Source of the DNA: Streptomyces coeruleorubidus
GTDB taxonomy: Bacteria > Actinomycetota > Actinomycetes > Streptomycetales > Streptomycetaceae
Assembly: GCF_008705135.1 (NCBI RefSeq)
Contig: NZ_CP023694.1
Span: 434,001-498,000, forward strand
Direction: 5' to 3'
DNA length: 64,000 nucleotides
Of this stretch, positions 7,938 to 18,483 are shown in pieces (positions within the stretch are counted from its first letter, which is position 1; the number at the start of each line of letters is the position of its first letter). Both the position numbers and the translations under genes were made by a program. The notes under the pieces were generated by a model that was given only the letters and a program-made list of their open reading frames with translations, was not told the DNA's origin and did no database searches.

Positions 7938-8708
7938 GTGATCACCACACCCACCGTTCACCGTGCCACCGCGGTGGCCGCACGCGCCGAGGATCTGTCC
8001 AAGGTGTACGGACAGGGCGAGACCCGGGTGATCGCCCTGGACCACGTCACCGTGAACTTCCACCGGGGCGAGTACACCGCGATCATGGGGCCCTCGGGCT
8101 CGGGCAAGTCGACGCTGATGCACTGCGTGGCCGGGCTCGACACCTTCAGCGGCGGCTCGGTCCGCATCGGTGACACCGAGTTGGGCCCGCTCAAGGACAA
8201 GCAGCTCACGCGGCTGCGGCGGGACAAGATCGGCTTCATCTTCCAGGCGTTCAATCTGCTGCCGACCCTGACGGCCCTGGAGAACATCACCCTCCCGATG
8301 GACATCGCGGGCCGCAAGCCCGACAAGGAGTGGCTGGGCAAGGTCATCGACATGGTGGGCCTGTCCGATCGGCTGGGTCACCGGCCCGCGCAGCTCTCCG
8401 GCGGCCAGCAGCAGCGCGTCGCCGTGGCCCGCGCGCTGGCCTCCCGCCCCGAGATCATCTTCGGTGACGAACCGACCGGAAACCTCGACTCGCGCTCCGG
8501 CGCCCAGGTGCTGGGCTTCCTGCGCAACTCGGTACGGGAGTTGGGGCAGACCGTGGTGATGGTGACCCACGATCCGGTGGCCGCCTCCTACGCGGACCGG
8601 GTGATCTTCCTGGCGGACGGCCGGATCGTCGACGAGATGCTGCGTCCCACGGCGGACGGCGTGCTCGACCGCATGAAGGAGTTCGACGGCAGGGGCCGCA
8701 CCAGCTGA
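7938..8708 (+). CDS. ABC transporter ATP-binding protein, MacB/LolD type
   Basis: The 256-residue ATPase has Walker A GPSGSGKST at residues 51-59, signature LSGGQQQR at 153-160, and Walker B IIFGDEPTG at 173-181. NLDSRSG follows, the D-loop pattern of the MacB/LolD/FtsE group. GTG 7938 is preferred because CAGGAG sits 7 bp upstream; longer in-frame starts lack this. The partner is the 841-residue FtsX-type permease 65 bp downstream. Such pairs act as mechanotransmission exporters of peptides, antibiotics or lipoproteins rather than importers. Substrate unknown. Confidence 0.9.
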   Translation: MITTPTVHRATAVAARAEDLSKVYGQGETRVIALDHVTVNFHRGEYTAIMGPSGSGKSTLMHCVAGLDTFSGGSVRIGDTELGPLKDKQLTRLRRDKIGFIFQAFNLLPTLTALENITLPMDIAGRKPDKEWLGKVIDMVGLSDRLGHRPAQLSGGQQQRVAVARALASRPEIIFGDEPTGNLDSRSGAQVLGFLRNSVRELGQTVVMVTHDPVAASYADRVIFLADGRIVDEMLRPTADGVLDRMKEFDGRGRTS

Positions 8709-8773
8709 GCCTCCCCGGGGCGCAGCGCCCCGCTCCCGCCCATCACCGGACACCCACCCCAGGACCGCATCCC

Positions 8774-11299
8774 ATGTTCCGTACCGCCCTGCGCAATGTG
8801 CTCGCGCACAAGGCCAGACTGCTGATGACCGTGCTCGCCGTGATGCTCGGCGTGGCCTTCGTCTCCGGCACCCTGATCTTCACCGACACCCTCTCCCACG
8901 CCTTCCGCAAGCAGTCGGCCAAGAGCTACGAGGGCGTCGCCGTCGGCATCACCTCGTACGTCGACATCGACGACGGAGAGGAGACGGGCCTGTCCCAGCG
9001 GACGCTCGACAGGATCGGCGAGCTGGACGGGGTCGCCTCCGTCACCGGGCGGGTGAACGGCTTCGCCGGTGTCGGCGACCCCGACGGCAGGCTCATCGGC
9101 GCCGAGTGGTCCAACACGGGCTCCAACTTCGCCCCCGGCAAGGACGGCGAGGACCCCGCCTACGACTTCACCGACGGCTCCGGCCCGGTGCGGGACGGGC
9201 AGATCGCGCTCGACGAGGACACCGCCGCCAAGGGCGGGTACGAGGTCGGCGACAAGGTACGCGTCGCCACGAACGGCCCGGTCGAGGAGTTCACGCTCAC
9301 CGGTGTCTTCACCACCGACGACGGTGCCGTCGGTGCCGGCGGCAGCCTGGTCCTCTTCGACACCTCCCTCGCCCAGCGCCTCTACCTGAAGCCGGGCCAC
9401 TTCCACGACGCGACCGTCACGTCTGCGCCCGGCGCCGACGACGAGAGGATCCTCGACGCGGTCAAGCCGCTGATCCCCGAGAACTCCGAGGCGAAGACGG
9501 GCGCCGCGCTCGCCGAGGACCAGGCCTGGACGATCGAGCAGGACATGAGCAGCCTCAACCAGATGCTGCTGAGCTTCGCGGGCATCGCGCTCTTCGTGGG
9601 CGTGTTCCTGATCGCCAACACCTTTACCATGCTGGTCGCCCAGCGCACGAGGGATCTGGCGCTGATGCGCGCGGTGGGTGCCTCTCGCAAGCAGATCACC
9701 CGCTCGGTGCTGGCCGAGGCCGCTCTGGTCGGTCTGGTCGCTTCCGTGGTCGGTTTCGGACTCGGTGTGGCCCTGGCCGCCGGGTTGCGCTCGGGGATGG
9801 CCGCGTTCGACATGAAGGTGCCGGCCGGCCCCCTCGTCATCGGTACGACACCCCTGATCACGGCGCTCGCCGTCGGCATCCTCGTCACCATGTTCGCGGC
9901 GTGGCTGCCCGGCCGCCGCGCCGGGAGGATCCCGCCGGTGGCGGCGATGAACAGCGTCCACGCGGTGCCGACCACCAAGTCGCTGGTCGTGCGCAACTCC
10001 ATCGGGGCCGCTGTCACCGCGCTCGGCGTCGCGCTGATCACGGCGGGTGCCGCGATCGGCGAGAGCGGGCGGGAGATCATCGGCGGCGGTGCGTTCTTCG
10101 CGCTGGTCGGCGTGATCATCCTGATCCCGCTGTTGTCGCGCCCGGTCATCGCGCTCGTACGGCCGCTCCTGGTCCGTGCCTTCGGGGTGGCCGGCAAGCT
10201 GGCCGGGCAGAACGCGGTCCGCAACCCGCGCCGTACCGGTGCCACCGCCTCCGCGCTGGCCATCGGCCTGACGCTGGTCACCGGCCTGTCGGTACTGGGC
10301 GTCTCGATGGGCGCGGCGCTGGACAAGGCGACCACCGACCAGATCAAGGCCGACTACATGATCGAGACGGCCGCCGGCGGCGGCGTGGACCGGTCCGCGC
10401 TGGCGGCGCTGGACAGGGCCCCGGGTGTCTCGGCCCTCTCGCCGGACCAGTCCGCGTACTTCCGCGTCAAGGACGACTATGTGTCGGCGACAGGCGTCAC
10501 TCCGGGCGATGTCGAGCGGGTCCTCGACATCGATGTGGTGAACGGTTCGCTGAGCTCGCTCGGCAAGGGGCAGATGGTGGTCGACGAGAAGACGGCCACC
10601 GAGCAGGGCTGGAAGGTCGGTGTCACCGTGCCCGTCACGTTCGACGACGGCAAGAAGGGCTCACTGAAGGTCGGCGCCGTCTACAAGGAAGGGGCGGTCC
10701 TCTCCTCGGTGCTGGTGGACACGAAGGTCATCACCCCGCACGAGGCGAGGCCGTACATCTCCCGGATCTACGTGAAGACGGACGGCGGCCCGAGCGACGC
10801 GCACGAGAAGGCACTGATCAACGCCCTCGGCAAGAACCCGGCGATCAGTGTCATGGACCAGAAGGACATCCGCGACGAGTTCGGCGGCGAGATCAACATG
10901 ATGCTGAACATCATGTACGGCCTGCTGGCGATGGCGCTGCTGATCGCGGTGCTCGGGGTGGTCAACACCCTGGCCATGTCGGTCTTCGAGCGGCAGCAGG
11001 AGATCGGCATGCTGCGCGCGATCGGCCTGGACCGCCCCCGGGTCAAGCGGATGGTCCGTCTGGAGGCCGTGGTCATCTCCGTCTTCGGCGCGGTCGTCGG
11101 CGTCGCCCTCGGCTCGTTCCTGGGCTGGGCGATCGGCCAGACCATCAAGGACGAGCTGCCGCTGTACGCGCTGGTCGTTCCGTGGGACCGGATCGGGGTC
11201 TTCCTGGTTCTGGCTGCGCTGGTGGGCGTCCTGGCCGCGATGTGGCCGGCGCGCAGTGCCGCGAAGCTCAACATGCTGAACGCCATCAAGGCCGAGTAG
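8774..11299 (+). CDS. FtsX/MacB-type ABC permease
   Basis: The 841-residue membrane protein has two repeated units. Each has one N-terminal TM helix (RNVLAHKARLLMTVLAVMLG; RNPRRTGATASALAIGLTLV), an extracytoplasmic domain, and three TM helices of the FtsX fold (LIANTFTMLVAQRTRDLALM; GVVNTLAMSVFERQQEIGML). The R-D-L-A-L-M-R-A-V-G and E-I-G-M-L-R-A-I-G loops are the typical coupling helices contacting the ATPase. This duplicated architecture is common in Gram-positive antimicrobial-peptide or lipid exporters. It is co-transcribed with the ATPase upstream. Confidence 0.9.
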   Translation: MFRTALRNVLAHKARLLMTVLAVMLGVAFVSGTLIFTDTLSHAFRKQSAKSYEGVAVGITSYVDIDDGEETGLSQRTLDRIGELDGVASVTGRVNGFAGVGDPDGRLIGAEWSNTGSNFAPGKDGEDPAYDFTDGSGPVRDGQIALDEDTAAKGGYEVGDKVRVATNGPVEEFTLTGVFTTDDGAVGAGGSLVLFDTSLAQRLYLKPGHFHDATVTSAPGADDERILDAVKPLIPENSEAKTGAALAEDQAWTIEQDMSSLNQMLLSFAGIALFVGVFLIANTFTMLVAQRTRDLALMRAVGASRKQITRSVLAEAALVGLVASVVGFGLGVALAAGLRSGMAAFDMKVPAGPLVIGTTPLITALAVGILVTMFAAWLPGRRAGRIPPVAAMNSVHAVPTTKSLVVRNSIGAAVTALGVALITAGAAIGESGREIIGGGAFFALVGVIILIPLLSRPVIALVRPLLVRAFGVAGKLAGQNAVRNPRRTGATASALAIGLTLVTGLSVLGVSMGAALDKATTDQIKADYMIETAAGGGVDRSALAALDRAPGVSALSPDQSAYFRVKDDYVSATGVTPGDVERVLDIDVVNGSLSSLGKGQMVVDEKTATEQGWKVGVTVPVTFDDGKKGSLKVGAVYKEGAVLSSVLVDTKVITPHEARPYISRIYVKTDGGPSDAHEKALINALGKNPAISVMDQKDIRDEFGGEINMMLNIMYGLLAMALLIAVLGVVNTLAMSVFERQQEIGMLRAIGLDRPRVKRMVRLEAVVISVFGAVVGVALGSFLGWAIGQTIKDELPLYALVVPWDRIGVFLVLAALVGVLAAMWPARSAAKLNMLNAIKAE

Positions 11300-11335
11300 G
11301 TGGAAGAGAGGCTGGGCGGGCGGGCGAGTGGTGCG

Positions 11336-12058
11336 TCAGGAACTCGCGGTCGCCGGCGGGGCGGAAGCCGGCTCCAGACGGACACAGCAGTGGCCGGGGC
11401 TGGGCGCCAGGCAGGCGTGACGACTGCTGTCCTGAAGCCCTTCGAGGACGCCCCTGAGCAGGTGGAGGTTCATCCCGCACACCGTCTGGGTGTGTTCGCG
11501 GGCGAGAGCGTGGAAGGGGCAGTTGCCCAGCACGATCGCGTCACCGTCATGGCGGGGCTCGAACCCGTACCGCTCCAGAAGGCCGAACACGCCTGTGCCG
11601 CCCTGGTCGGCGAGCTGGGCGCCGAGGTGGTGCGCCTTTCGGTGCAGGACGGCGCGGACCGGTTCGCCCGTGGCCTCGGATTCCTCCATGGCCTGGGCGA
11701 GGAGCCGTCCTGCCAGCTCGTAGTGCCGCTCGGGCAGGCTGACGGTGACCTCCCTGGCGGAGCGCTTGTAGAGCTTGGCCGGCCTGCCCGCTCCCGGGCC
11801 GGTGCGGCCGCTGCGCCGTTCGTAGACGACGTCGAGGAGTGATTCGCCGGCCAGCCGGTCCAGGTGGAAGGCCGCGGTCTGCCGCGCGAGACCGAGAGCG
11901 GCGGCGGCTTCGTCGCGGCTGACCGGTCCTGGCTGACGCACGACGTGCTCGTACAGCCGCCTGCGGGTCGGCTCGTCCAGGGCGGCGACCGCGGAGACAT
12001 CGGGGCGGGGTGCTTCTTTCGGGTGGTCCACGAACACCAGTGTAAAACCCACAGCCAT
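11336..12058 (-). CDS. ArsR-like winged-helix regulator with C-terminal cysteines
   Basis: A 240-residue protein with a winged-helix at about residues 25-85 (TRRRLYEHVVRQPGPVSRDE, then LGLARQTAAFHLDRL). The C-terminal half contains NCPFHALARE, TVCGMN, and HACLAPSPGHCC. The spaced cysteines recall SufR-like regulators that ligate an Fe-S cluster, so redox or iron sensing is a reasonable guess, not shown. ATG 12058 is in a weak context; GTG at the VDHPKEAP residues would shorten it by nine. It diverges from a DoxX-like membrane protein and a 30-bp dyad lies between them, so it probably controls that gene and itself. Confidence 0.8.
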   Translation of the reverse strand: MAVGFTLVFVDHPKEAPRPDVSAVAALDEPTRRRLYEHVVRQPGPVSRDEAAAALGLARQTAAFHLDRLAGESLLDVVYERRSGRTGPGAGRPAKLYKRSAREVTVSLPERHYELAGRLLAQAMEESEATGEPVRAVLHRKAHHLGAQLADQGGTGVFGLLERYGFEPRHDGDAIVLGNCPFHALAREHTQTVCGMNLHLLRGVLEGLQDSSRHACLAPSPGHCCVRLEPASAPPATASS

Positions 12059-12080
12059 TGACTTAAGAACCCTTCCGAGC

Positions 12081-12110
12081 TTCTATCGATAGTGAGAGTT
12101 GTCGATAGAA
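12081..12110. promoter_or_regulatory. operator dyad between ArsR-like regulator and DoxX gene
   Basis: Arms TTCTATCGATA and TGTCGATAGAA (one mismatch in 11) are separated by 8 nt. The dyad ends 13 bp before the DoxX ATG, so a bound regulator would block that gene's promoter or leader. Confidence 0.7.
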
Positions 12111-12123
12111 GGAACGGTGCGTC

Positions 12124-12561
12124 ATGACGTCCGCAACCAAAACCACCCCGTCCGTCGCGCCCCGGCGGGCCGTGCTCAGCGACCCCGGCTATCAGGCGTT
12201 CGCCATCCTGCGCGTCGGGTTCACCGTGGCGCCGATCCTGTTCGGGCTGGACAAGTTCGCCAACCTGCTCGTGGACTGGCCCACCTACCTCGCGCCGTGG
12301 ATCGACGACGTGGTGCCCGGCAGCGCCCAGGCGGCCATGTACGCCGTGGGTGTCGTCGAGATCGTCGCCGGCCTCGCCGTCGCTCTCGCCCCGCGCTTCG
12401 GGGGCTGGCTGGTGGCCGGATGGCTGGCCGGCATCATCGTCAACCTGCTGACCATGCCGGGGTACTACGACGTCGCGCTGCGCGACTTCGGCCTCCTGCT
12501 CGGCGCGGTCGCCCTCGCCCGGCTCGCCCAGCGCTACCACGGCGAACGCCGGCCGCACTGA
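12124..12561 (+). CDS. DoxX-like small membrane protein
   Basis: A 145-residue protein with about four transmembrane helices (near residues 27-45, 75-95, 98-115 and 122-135), as in the DoxX/DUF417-like group. The motif RVGFTVAPILFGLDKFANLL at the first helix is typical of the subgroup. DoxX proteins are linked to thiosulfate:quinone oxidoreductase subunits and to redox-stress membrane complexes, but most, including this one, have no established reaction. It is divergent from the cysteine-bearing ArsR-like regulator, supporting a redox-controlled unit. GAAGGAACGG precedes ATG 12124. Confidence 0.75.
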   Translation: MTSATKTTPSVAPRRAVLSDPGYQAFAILRVGFTVAPILFGLDKFANLLVDWPTYLAPWIDDVVPGSAQAAMYAVGVVEIVAGLAVALAPRFGGWLVAGWLAGIIVNLLTMPGYYDVALRDFGLLLGAVALARLAQRYHGERRPH

Positions 12562-12583
12562 CACGGCGGCGCGCGCGGGGGAA

Positions 12584-12614
12584 GGCGGGTGAGCCGGACG
12601 AGGGCTCACCCGCC
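12584..12614. terminator. bidirectional hairpin between DoxX and secDF
   Basis: Perfect 11-bp arms GGCGGGTGAGC and GCTCACCCGCC with a 9-nt loop lie between the convergent DoxX and secDF stops. Confidence 0.75.
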
Positions 12615-12640
12615 TCACCCGCGCCCGGTCCCCGGCCGGG

Positions 12641-14896
<2,256 letters not shown>

Positions 14897-14971
14897 CGGG
14901 GGGCCTCCGGCAGGCGCACGGCGGCCACGCGGGCGCGGCCGGGGTGCTGTCGAGGAGAAGGAAAGGGGATG

Positions 14972-15403
14972 TCAGATGCCGGAGGTCGCCGGGGGCGCTC
15001 GCCCACGGTCATGGGGTGCGTGAGAACACGAGGAGGGGGTGTGCGCGGCCGGCGCCGGAAGCGGCCGCGCGGCGCCGGGCGGGGTGACGCGCGTGCCGGG
15101 AACACAGGTGGCGAGGTGCCCGCGCGGGGCAGGATGCTCGCTGTGCGACTCCTGGCTGGTTGCCGCGCGGACGGCGCAGACGGTGTCGCACCCGTCGTCG
15201 GCGGCGCGTGGCCGGGTGTCCCCGTGCCGGTCGGCCCCTGCCACCACGCCGGCCACCGGCCAGCCCGTCGTTCCGACCGTCGCACCGGGGGGCGGGCCGG
15301 CGATGCCGAGCGCGGCCAGCAACACCAGCACGACGGCCGCCAGCACCGCGACGCGGGACCGGGCGCTGCCGGTACAGGGGACGGTGCGCGCAGTGCGGTG
15401 CAT
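14972..15403 (-). CDS. small exported or membrane-anchored protein, DUF6153-like
   Basis: The 143-residue product has a basic N-terminus, one hydrophobic helix (about residues 18-37, VAVLAAVVLVLLAALGIAG) and an Ala/Pro/His-rich tail. The tail contains CDTVCAVRAA, a second pair of cysteines, and RAPPATSGI at the end. This layout resembles the DUF6153 family of Streptomyces, of unknown function. It lies upstream of secDF on the same strand. Two tandem-repeat blocks separate it from the response regulator gene. The call as a real gene rests on codon bias and the signal-like helix; I know no function. Confidence 0.55.
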   Translation of the reverse strand: MHRTARTVPCTGSARSRVAVLAAVVLVLLAALGIAGPPPGATVGTTGWPVAGVVAGADRHGDTRPRAADDGCDTVCAVRAATSQESHSEHPAPRGHLATCVPGTRVTPPGAARPLPAPAAHTPSSCSHAPHDRGRAPPATSGI

Positions 15404-15422
15404 GCACCGTCCCCCCTCTCAT

Positions 15423-15461
15423 CTCATCGTGGTGCGCGACTCAGCTCATCGTGGTGCGCGA
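15423..15461. repeat. 22-bp direct repeat, two copies
   Basis: CTCATCGTGGTGCGCGA occurs at 15423-15439 and 15445-15461, a 22-bp period. It lies just upstream (reverse strand) of the 143-residue gene, where a promoter would be. Confidence 0.8.
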
Positions 15462-15485
15462 TGCGGGCCGGCGCCCCGGGCTTCT

Positions 15486-15553
15486 AGGCGCCTCAGGCCT
15501 CGAGGCGCCTCAGGCCTCGAGGCGGCTCAGGCTTCAAGGCGGCTCAGGCTTCG
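15486..15553. repeat. 17-bp tandem repeat, four copies, overlapping a stop codon
   Basis: Four units of 17 bp start at 15486, 15503, 15520 and 15537. The first two read AGGCGCCTCAGGCCTCG and the last two AGGCGGCTCAGGCTTC(A/G). The last unit contains the stop codon and final codons of the response regulator gene, so the array looks like duplications of that gene's 3' end. Confidence 0.85.
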
Positions 15554-16227
15554 ATCAGGCCGGCGCGGATGGCGTACCGGGTCAGTTCCAGGCGGTCACG
15601 CAGGCCGAGTTTCTGCAACAGGTTGGCGCGGTGCCGCTGGACGGTCTTGACGCTGATGAACAGCAGGTCGGCGATCTCCTTGGACGAGTGCCCCTCCGCC
15701 ACCAGCTTGAGGACCTCCTCCTCGCGGGGGGTGAGGATCTGGTCGGGCGTCTCCTCGCCGTGGCGGGCCCGGTCCAGGTAATTGCGGATCAGGGCGGTGA
15801 CCGCGCCCGGATACAGGAAGGGCTCGTCCCGCATCGCGGCCCGGCAGGCGGCGATCAGGTCCCGGTCGGCGACGGACTTCAGCACGTACCCGTTCGCGCC
15901 TGCCTTCAGGGCCTGGAAGAAGTACTGCTCGTTGTCGTGCATCGTGAGCATCATGATCCGCAGGCCCGGCTTGAGGGCGGCCAGTTCACGGGCGGCCTGA
16001 AGGCCGGTCAGGCGCGGCATGGCGATGTCCAGCACGGCCAGGTCGACTTCGCGGGCGCGGGCCATCTCGATGGCCTCGGCGCCGTCCCCGGCCTCGGCGA
16101 CCACTTCCAGGTCCGGTTCCCGGTCGAGGATGAGCCGCACCCCGCGGCGCACCAGCGCATGGTCGTCGGCGAGCAGGATGCGGATCGTGTTGGTCCCCGT
16201 CGTGGCGGTCGTGGTCGCTTCGGGCAT
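15544..16227 (-). CDS. NarL/LuxR-family response regulator
   Basis: The 227-residue protein has a receiver domain at residues 14-135 with the phospho-acceptor D67 (VDLAVLDIAMP) and acidic D21/D22. Its C-terminal LuxR helix-turn-helix is at about 160-222 (LTPREEEVLKLVAEGHSSKE). ATG 16227 starts 2 nt after the stop of the kinase gene, so the two are translationally linked and act as a pair. The gene ends inside a 17-bp tandem repeat. Targets cannot be deduced; neighbours are secDF and two DksA-like genes. Confidence 0.92.
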   Translation of the reverse strand: MPEATTTATTGTNTIRILLADDHALVRRGVRLILDREPDLEVVAEAGDGAEAIEMARAREVDLAVLDIAMPRLTGLQAARELAALKPGLRIMMLTMHDNEQYFFQALKAGANGYVLKSVADRDLIAACRAAMRDEPFLYPGAVTALIRNYLDRARHGEETPDQILTPREEEVLKLVAEGHSSKEIADLLFISVKTVQRHRANLLQKLGLRDRLELTRYAIRAGLIEA

Positions 16228-16229
16228 GG

Positions 16230-17183
16230 TCAGGGCTGCTTCCTGGATACGGGCGCGGTGAGCTGGACCCGGGTGCCGGTGTCGGGTGCCGGGGTGATGT
16301 CGAGGCTGCCGCCGATGAGCAGGGCCCGCTCGCGCATGCCGCGGATGCCGGCGCCTTCCCTGGGGGCCTCGACGCCGCAGCCGTCGTCGGTGACGGCCAG
16401 CACCACCTGGTCGTCGGTGTGACGCAGGGCGACGGTGACCTGTGTGGCGTCCGCGTGCCGGGCGACGTTGGTCATCGACTCCTGGGCTACGCGGTAGAGG
16501 ACCAGTTCCGTCTCCGGCTCCAGGACCGGCAGGTCGGCATCGAAACGGCGGGTGACCTGCAATCCGGTGTGGGTGGCGAAGTCCTCGGTGAGCGAGGTCA
16601 GCGCGCTGACCAGACCCAGGTCGTCCAGCACTCCGGGCCGCAGCCTGCGCGCCAGGCGACGCACCTCGTCCAGGCTCTCCCGGGTGATCTCCTGCACCTC
16701 GTGCAACTGCTCGCGCAGCGCCGGCGGTGCCTCGTCCGAGGCGCGCTTGAGTTCCAGCAGGATCGCGGTCATGCTCTGGCCGACCTCGTCGTGGAGCTCC
16801 TGCGCGATGCGGCGACGTTCGGCCTCCTGGGCCAGCAGAGCCCGGGCACTGCTGGTGGCCCTCTCGTGTTCCAGGCGCTCCAGCATGGCGTTGAACGTAC
16901 GGATCACTTCGGTGATCTCGCCGCCGCCGGAAGCGGGCAGGCGCTGGCCGGGACGCAGCAGGTCCACCGTGGTCATCAGCTTCGTGAGCCGGCCCAGCGG
17001 GGCCAGGCCGAGCCGCAGCAGCGCGGCGTTGGCGACCAGCATGACGACCAGGCCCCCGACGAGGATGATCGCCTCGGTGAGCAGAACCGGCACGGAGACG
17101 GTCACGGGCGCCCACAGCAACAGGGCCGTGGCCGTGCCCAGCACCACGGCGTTGAGGGCGAAGATCCGCCAGAACAGGGACAC
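16230..17183 (-). CDS. NarX-type sensor histidine kinase
   Basis: A 317-residue kinase with two N-terminal TM helices (about residues 8-27 and 33-55), a HAMP linker, a HisKA_3 dimerisation domain with phospho-acceptor H131 in AQELHDEVGQSM, and an HATPase_c domain (QESMTNVARHADAT; TDDGCGV). There is almost no extracytoplasmic loop, so the signal is probably sensed in the membrane. GTG 17183 follows GGCGGAGG. It is directly upstream of its response regulator. Confidence 0.9.
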   Translation of the reverse strand: MSLFWRIFALNAVVLGTATALLLWAPVTVSVPVLLTEAIILVGGLVVMLVANAALLRLGLAPLGRLTKLMTTVDLLRPGQRLPASGGGEITEVIRTFNAMLERLEHERATSSARALLAQEAERRRIAQELHDEVGQSMTAILLELKRASDEAPPALREQLHEVQEITRESLDEVRRLARRLRPGVLDDLGLVSALTSLTEDFATHTGLQVTRRFDADLPVLEPETELVLYRVAQESMTNVARHADATQVTVALRHTDDQVVLAVTDDGCGVEAPREGAGIRGMRERALLIGGSLDITPAPDTGTRVQLTAPVSRKQP

Positions 17184-17478
17184 CGGCCCTCCGCCTCTCT
17201 TCTGGAAAACCTCGGTTCACCTCCATCATCGGCCGTGCGCAGCCCCACCGCGGTCAGGATCCGGGCGTGCTCGACTGAGCCCTGCGGCCAGCCTGCCCCG
17301 TCCCGAGCACCCCGTCGATGGGGCCCAGCCCCCATTTCCCCGGGCGGGCACCACCCACGGCACGGCCGCATGGATCCCCCGCCCCGGCGTAAATGGGCCC
17401 CGCGCCCGATAGGTATCCGCCACCTGCCCGGCCAGGGTGGAAGAAACCCGATCACCCTGACCGAGAAAGGGACCGACC

Positions 17479-17805
17479 ATGTCGCTCGATGTCACCCGGG
17501 CCGAGCCCCACCTTCACGAGGCCCGTCTCCACGAGGCGCGTCAGCGCCTGGAGCACGCCCGCACCTCACGGCTGGCTCAGTTGCAGGCCCTCGACGAGTC
17601 CGGGCCCAGTACGGACGACCACCTGTCGGCCGTCCAGAAGACCGCGATGGAGCGGGTCATCAAGGAGATCGAGGCAGCTTTCGCCCGCATCGAGGACGGC
17701 ACCTACGGGACCTGCCTGGGCTGCGCCAAACCCGTCCCCCCTGAACGCCTGGAGATCCTCCCCTACACCCGCTACTGCGTCGCCTGCCAGCGCCGCGCAG
17801 CCTGA
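17479..17805 (+). CDS. DksA/TraR-type C4 zinc-finger protein (first of two)
   Basis: The 108-residue product has an N-terminal coiled coil (about residues 10-70) and a C4 zinc finger C-X2-C-X17-C-X2-C with GTCLGCAKPVPPERLEILPY and YCVACQ. DksA-like proteins enter the RNA polymerase secondary channel and adjust transcription with ppGpp. GAAAGGGA sits 8 bp before ATG 17479. It is followed 49 bp later by a second protein of the same family. The 295 bp between this gene and the divergent kinase gene hold no other gene I can support. Confidence 0.85.
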   Translation: MSLDVTRAEPHLHEARLHEARQRLEHARTSRLAQLQALDESGPSTDDHLSAVQKTAMERVIKEIEAAFARIEDGTYGTCLGCAKPVPPERLEILPYTRYCVACQRRAA

Positions 17806-17854
17806 CCGACGCCCGTACCGACCTCCTACGCCCTGCCTCAAAAGGGGTGAAGCG

Positions 17855-18226
17855 GTGACCGACCAGACCATCGGCGAGAGCACGACCCACCTGTCGGCCG
17901 AAGACCTCGCCGCGCTGCGCGAGAACCTGCACGAGCAGCGCTTGTTCCGCCGAGAGCAACTGCGCCAGCTCGCCGGACCCACCACCTCCCGTTCCGAGGA
18001 CCGGCTCCAGCGCCAGACCGCCGCGCAGATGGAGGTCCGCATCAAGCTGGCCGCCTCCGCCCGCATGGTCCTCGCCGACGTCGAAGCTGCCCTGAGCCGC
18101 ATGAACGAGGGCTCTTACGGCATCTGCCACCTGTGCCGGCGCCCCGTCGCCCGGCAACGGCTGATGATCGTGCCGCAGGCCCGCTACTGCGCCCGCTGCC
18201 AGCAGGTCAAGGAGGCAATCGCGTGA
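17855..18226 (+). CDS. DksA/TraR-type C4 zinc-finger protein (second of two)
   Basis: A 123-residue paralogue of its upstream neighbour: N-terminal coiled coil (residues 15-80), then zinc finger C-X2-C-X17-C-X2-C around GICHLCRRPVARQRLMIVPQ and YCARCQ. GTG 17855 follows AAAAGGGGTGA. The two share about the same finger but differ in the coiled-coil tip, which in DksA decides the effect on polymerase. The stop overlaps the start of a small downstream ORF (GTGA). Confidence 0.85.
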   Translation: MTDQTIGESTTHLSAEDLAALRENLHEQRLFRREQLRQLAGPTTSRSEDRLQRQTAAQMEVRIKLAASARMVLADVEAALSRMNEGSYGICHLCRRPVARQRLMIVPQARYCARCQQVKEAIA

Positions 18227-18483
18227 CCGGCGACGCGCAGGTGGCTGCGCCGCAGTCCATCCTGGCGGCCCACGGCCGACCGGCAACGGATGTCCTCGCC
18301 GACGCCGACGCGGGCCGCGAGCCCACCACGGGCACCTCCCCGCAGACGACCGAAGGGCCCTACTCCCGCCGCGGCGTTGGCCGTGTCGAGACGTCGAGAC
18401 GCCGGCTTCGTGTCGGTGGCCAATCCGGGATCCTCACGCACGGCCACACCAGCGATCAGCTGCCTTCGGAGAGGTCCCCGTGA
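18223..18483 (+). CDS. small hypothetical protein, translationally coupled
   Basis: GTG 18223 overlaps the stop of the second DksA-like gene. The 86-residue product is hydrophilic, rich in Ala/Gly/Thr/Arg, with no motif I recognise. Its last 28 bp overlap the convergent MerR gene. The GTGA overlap is the main argument for it; codon bias is weaker than in neighbours. It may be non-coding. Confidence 0.35.
   Translation: MTGDAQVAAPQSILAAHGRPATDVLADADAGREPTTGTSPQTTEGPYSRRGVGRVETSRRRLRVGGQSGILTHGHTSDQLPSERSP

Noticed and set aside
9106..11457. A 783-codon frame over the FtsX-type permease.
   Set aside because: It is a shadow in another frame, rich in Arg, Gly and Pro, without hydrophobic segments or motifs.
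15544..17229. A 561-codon reverse frame suggesting a kinase-regulator fusion.
   Set aside because: Its first part is the kinase gene in a wrong frame. The kinase and regulator are separate genes, two bases apart.
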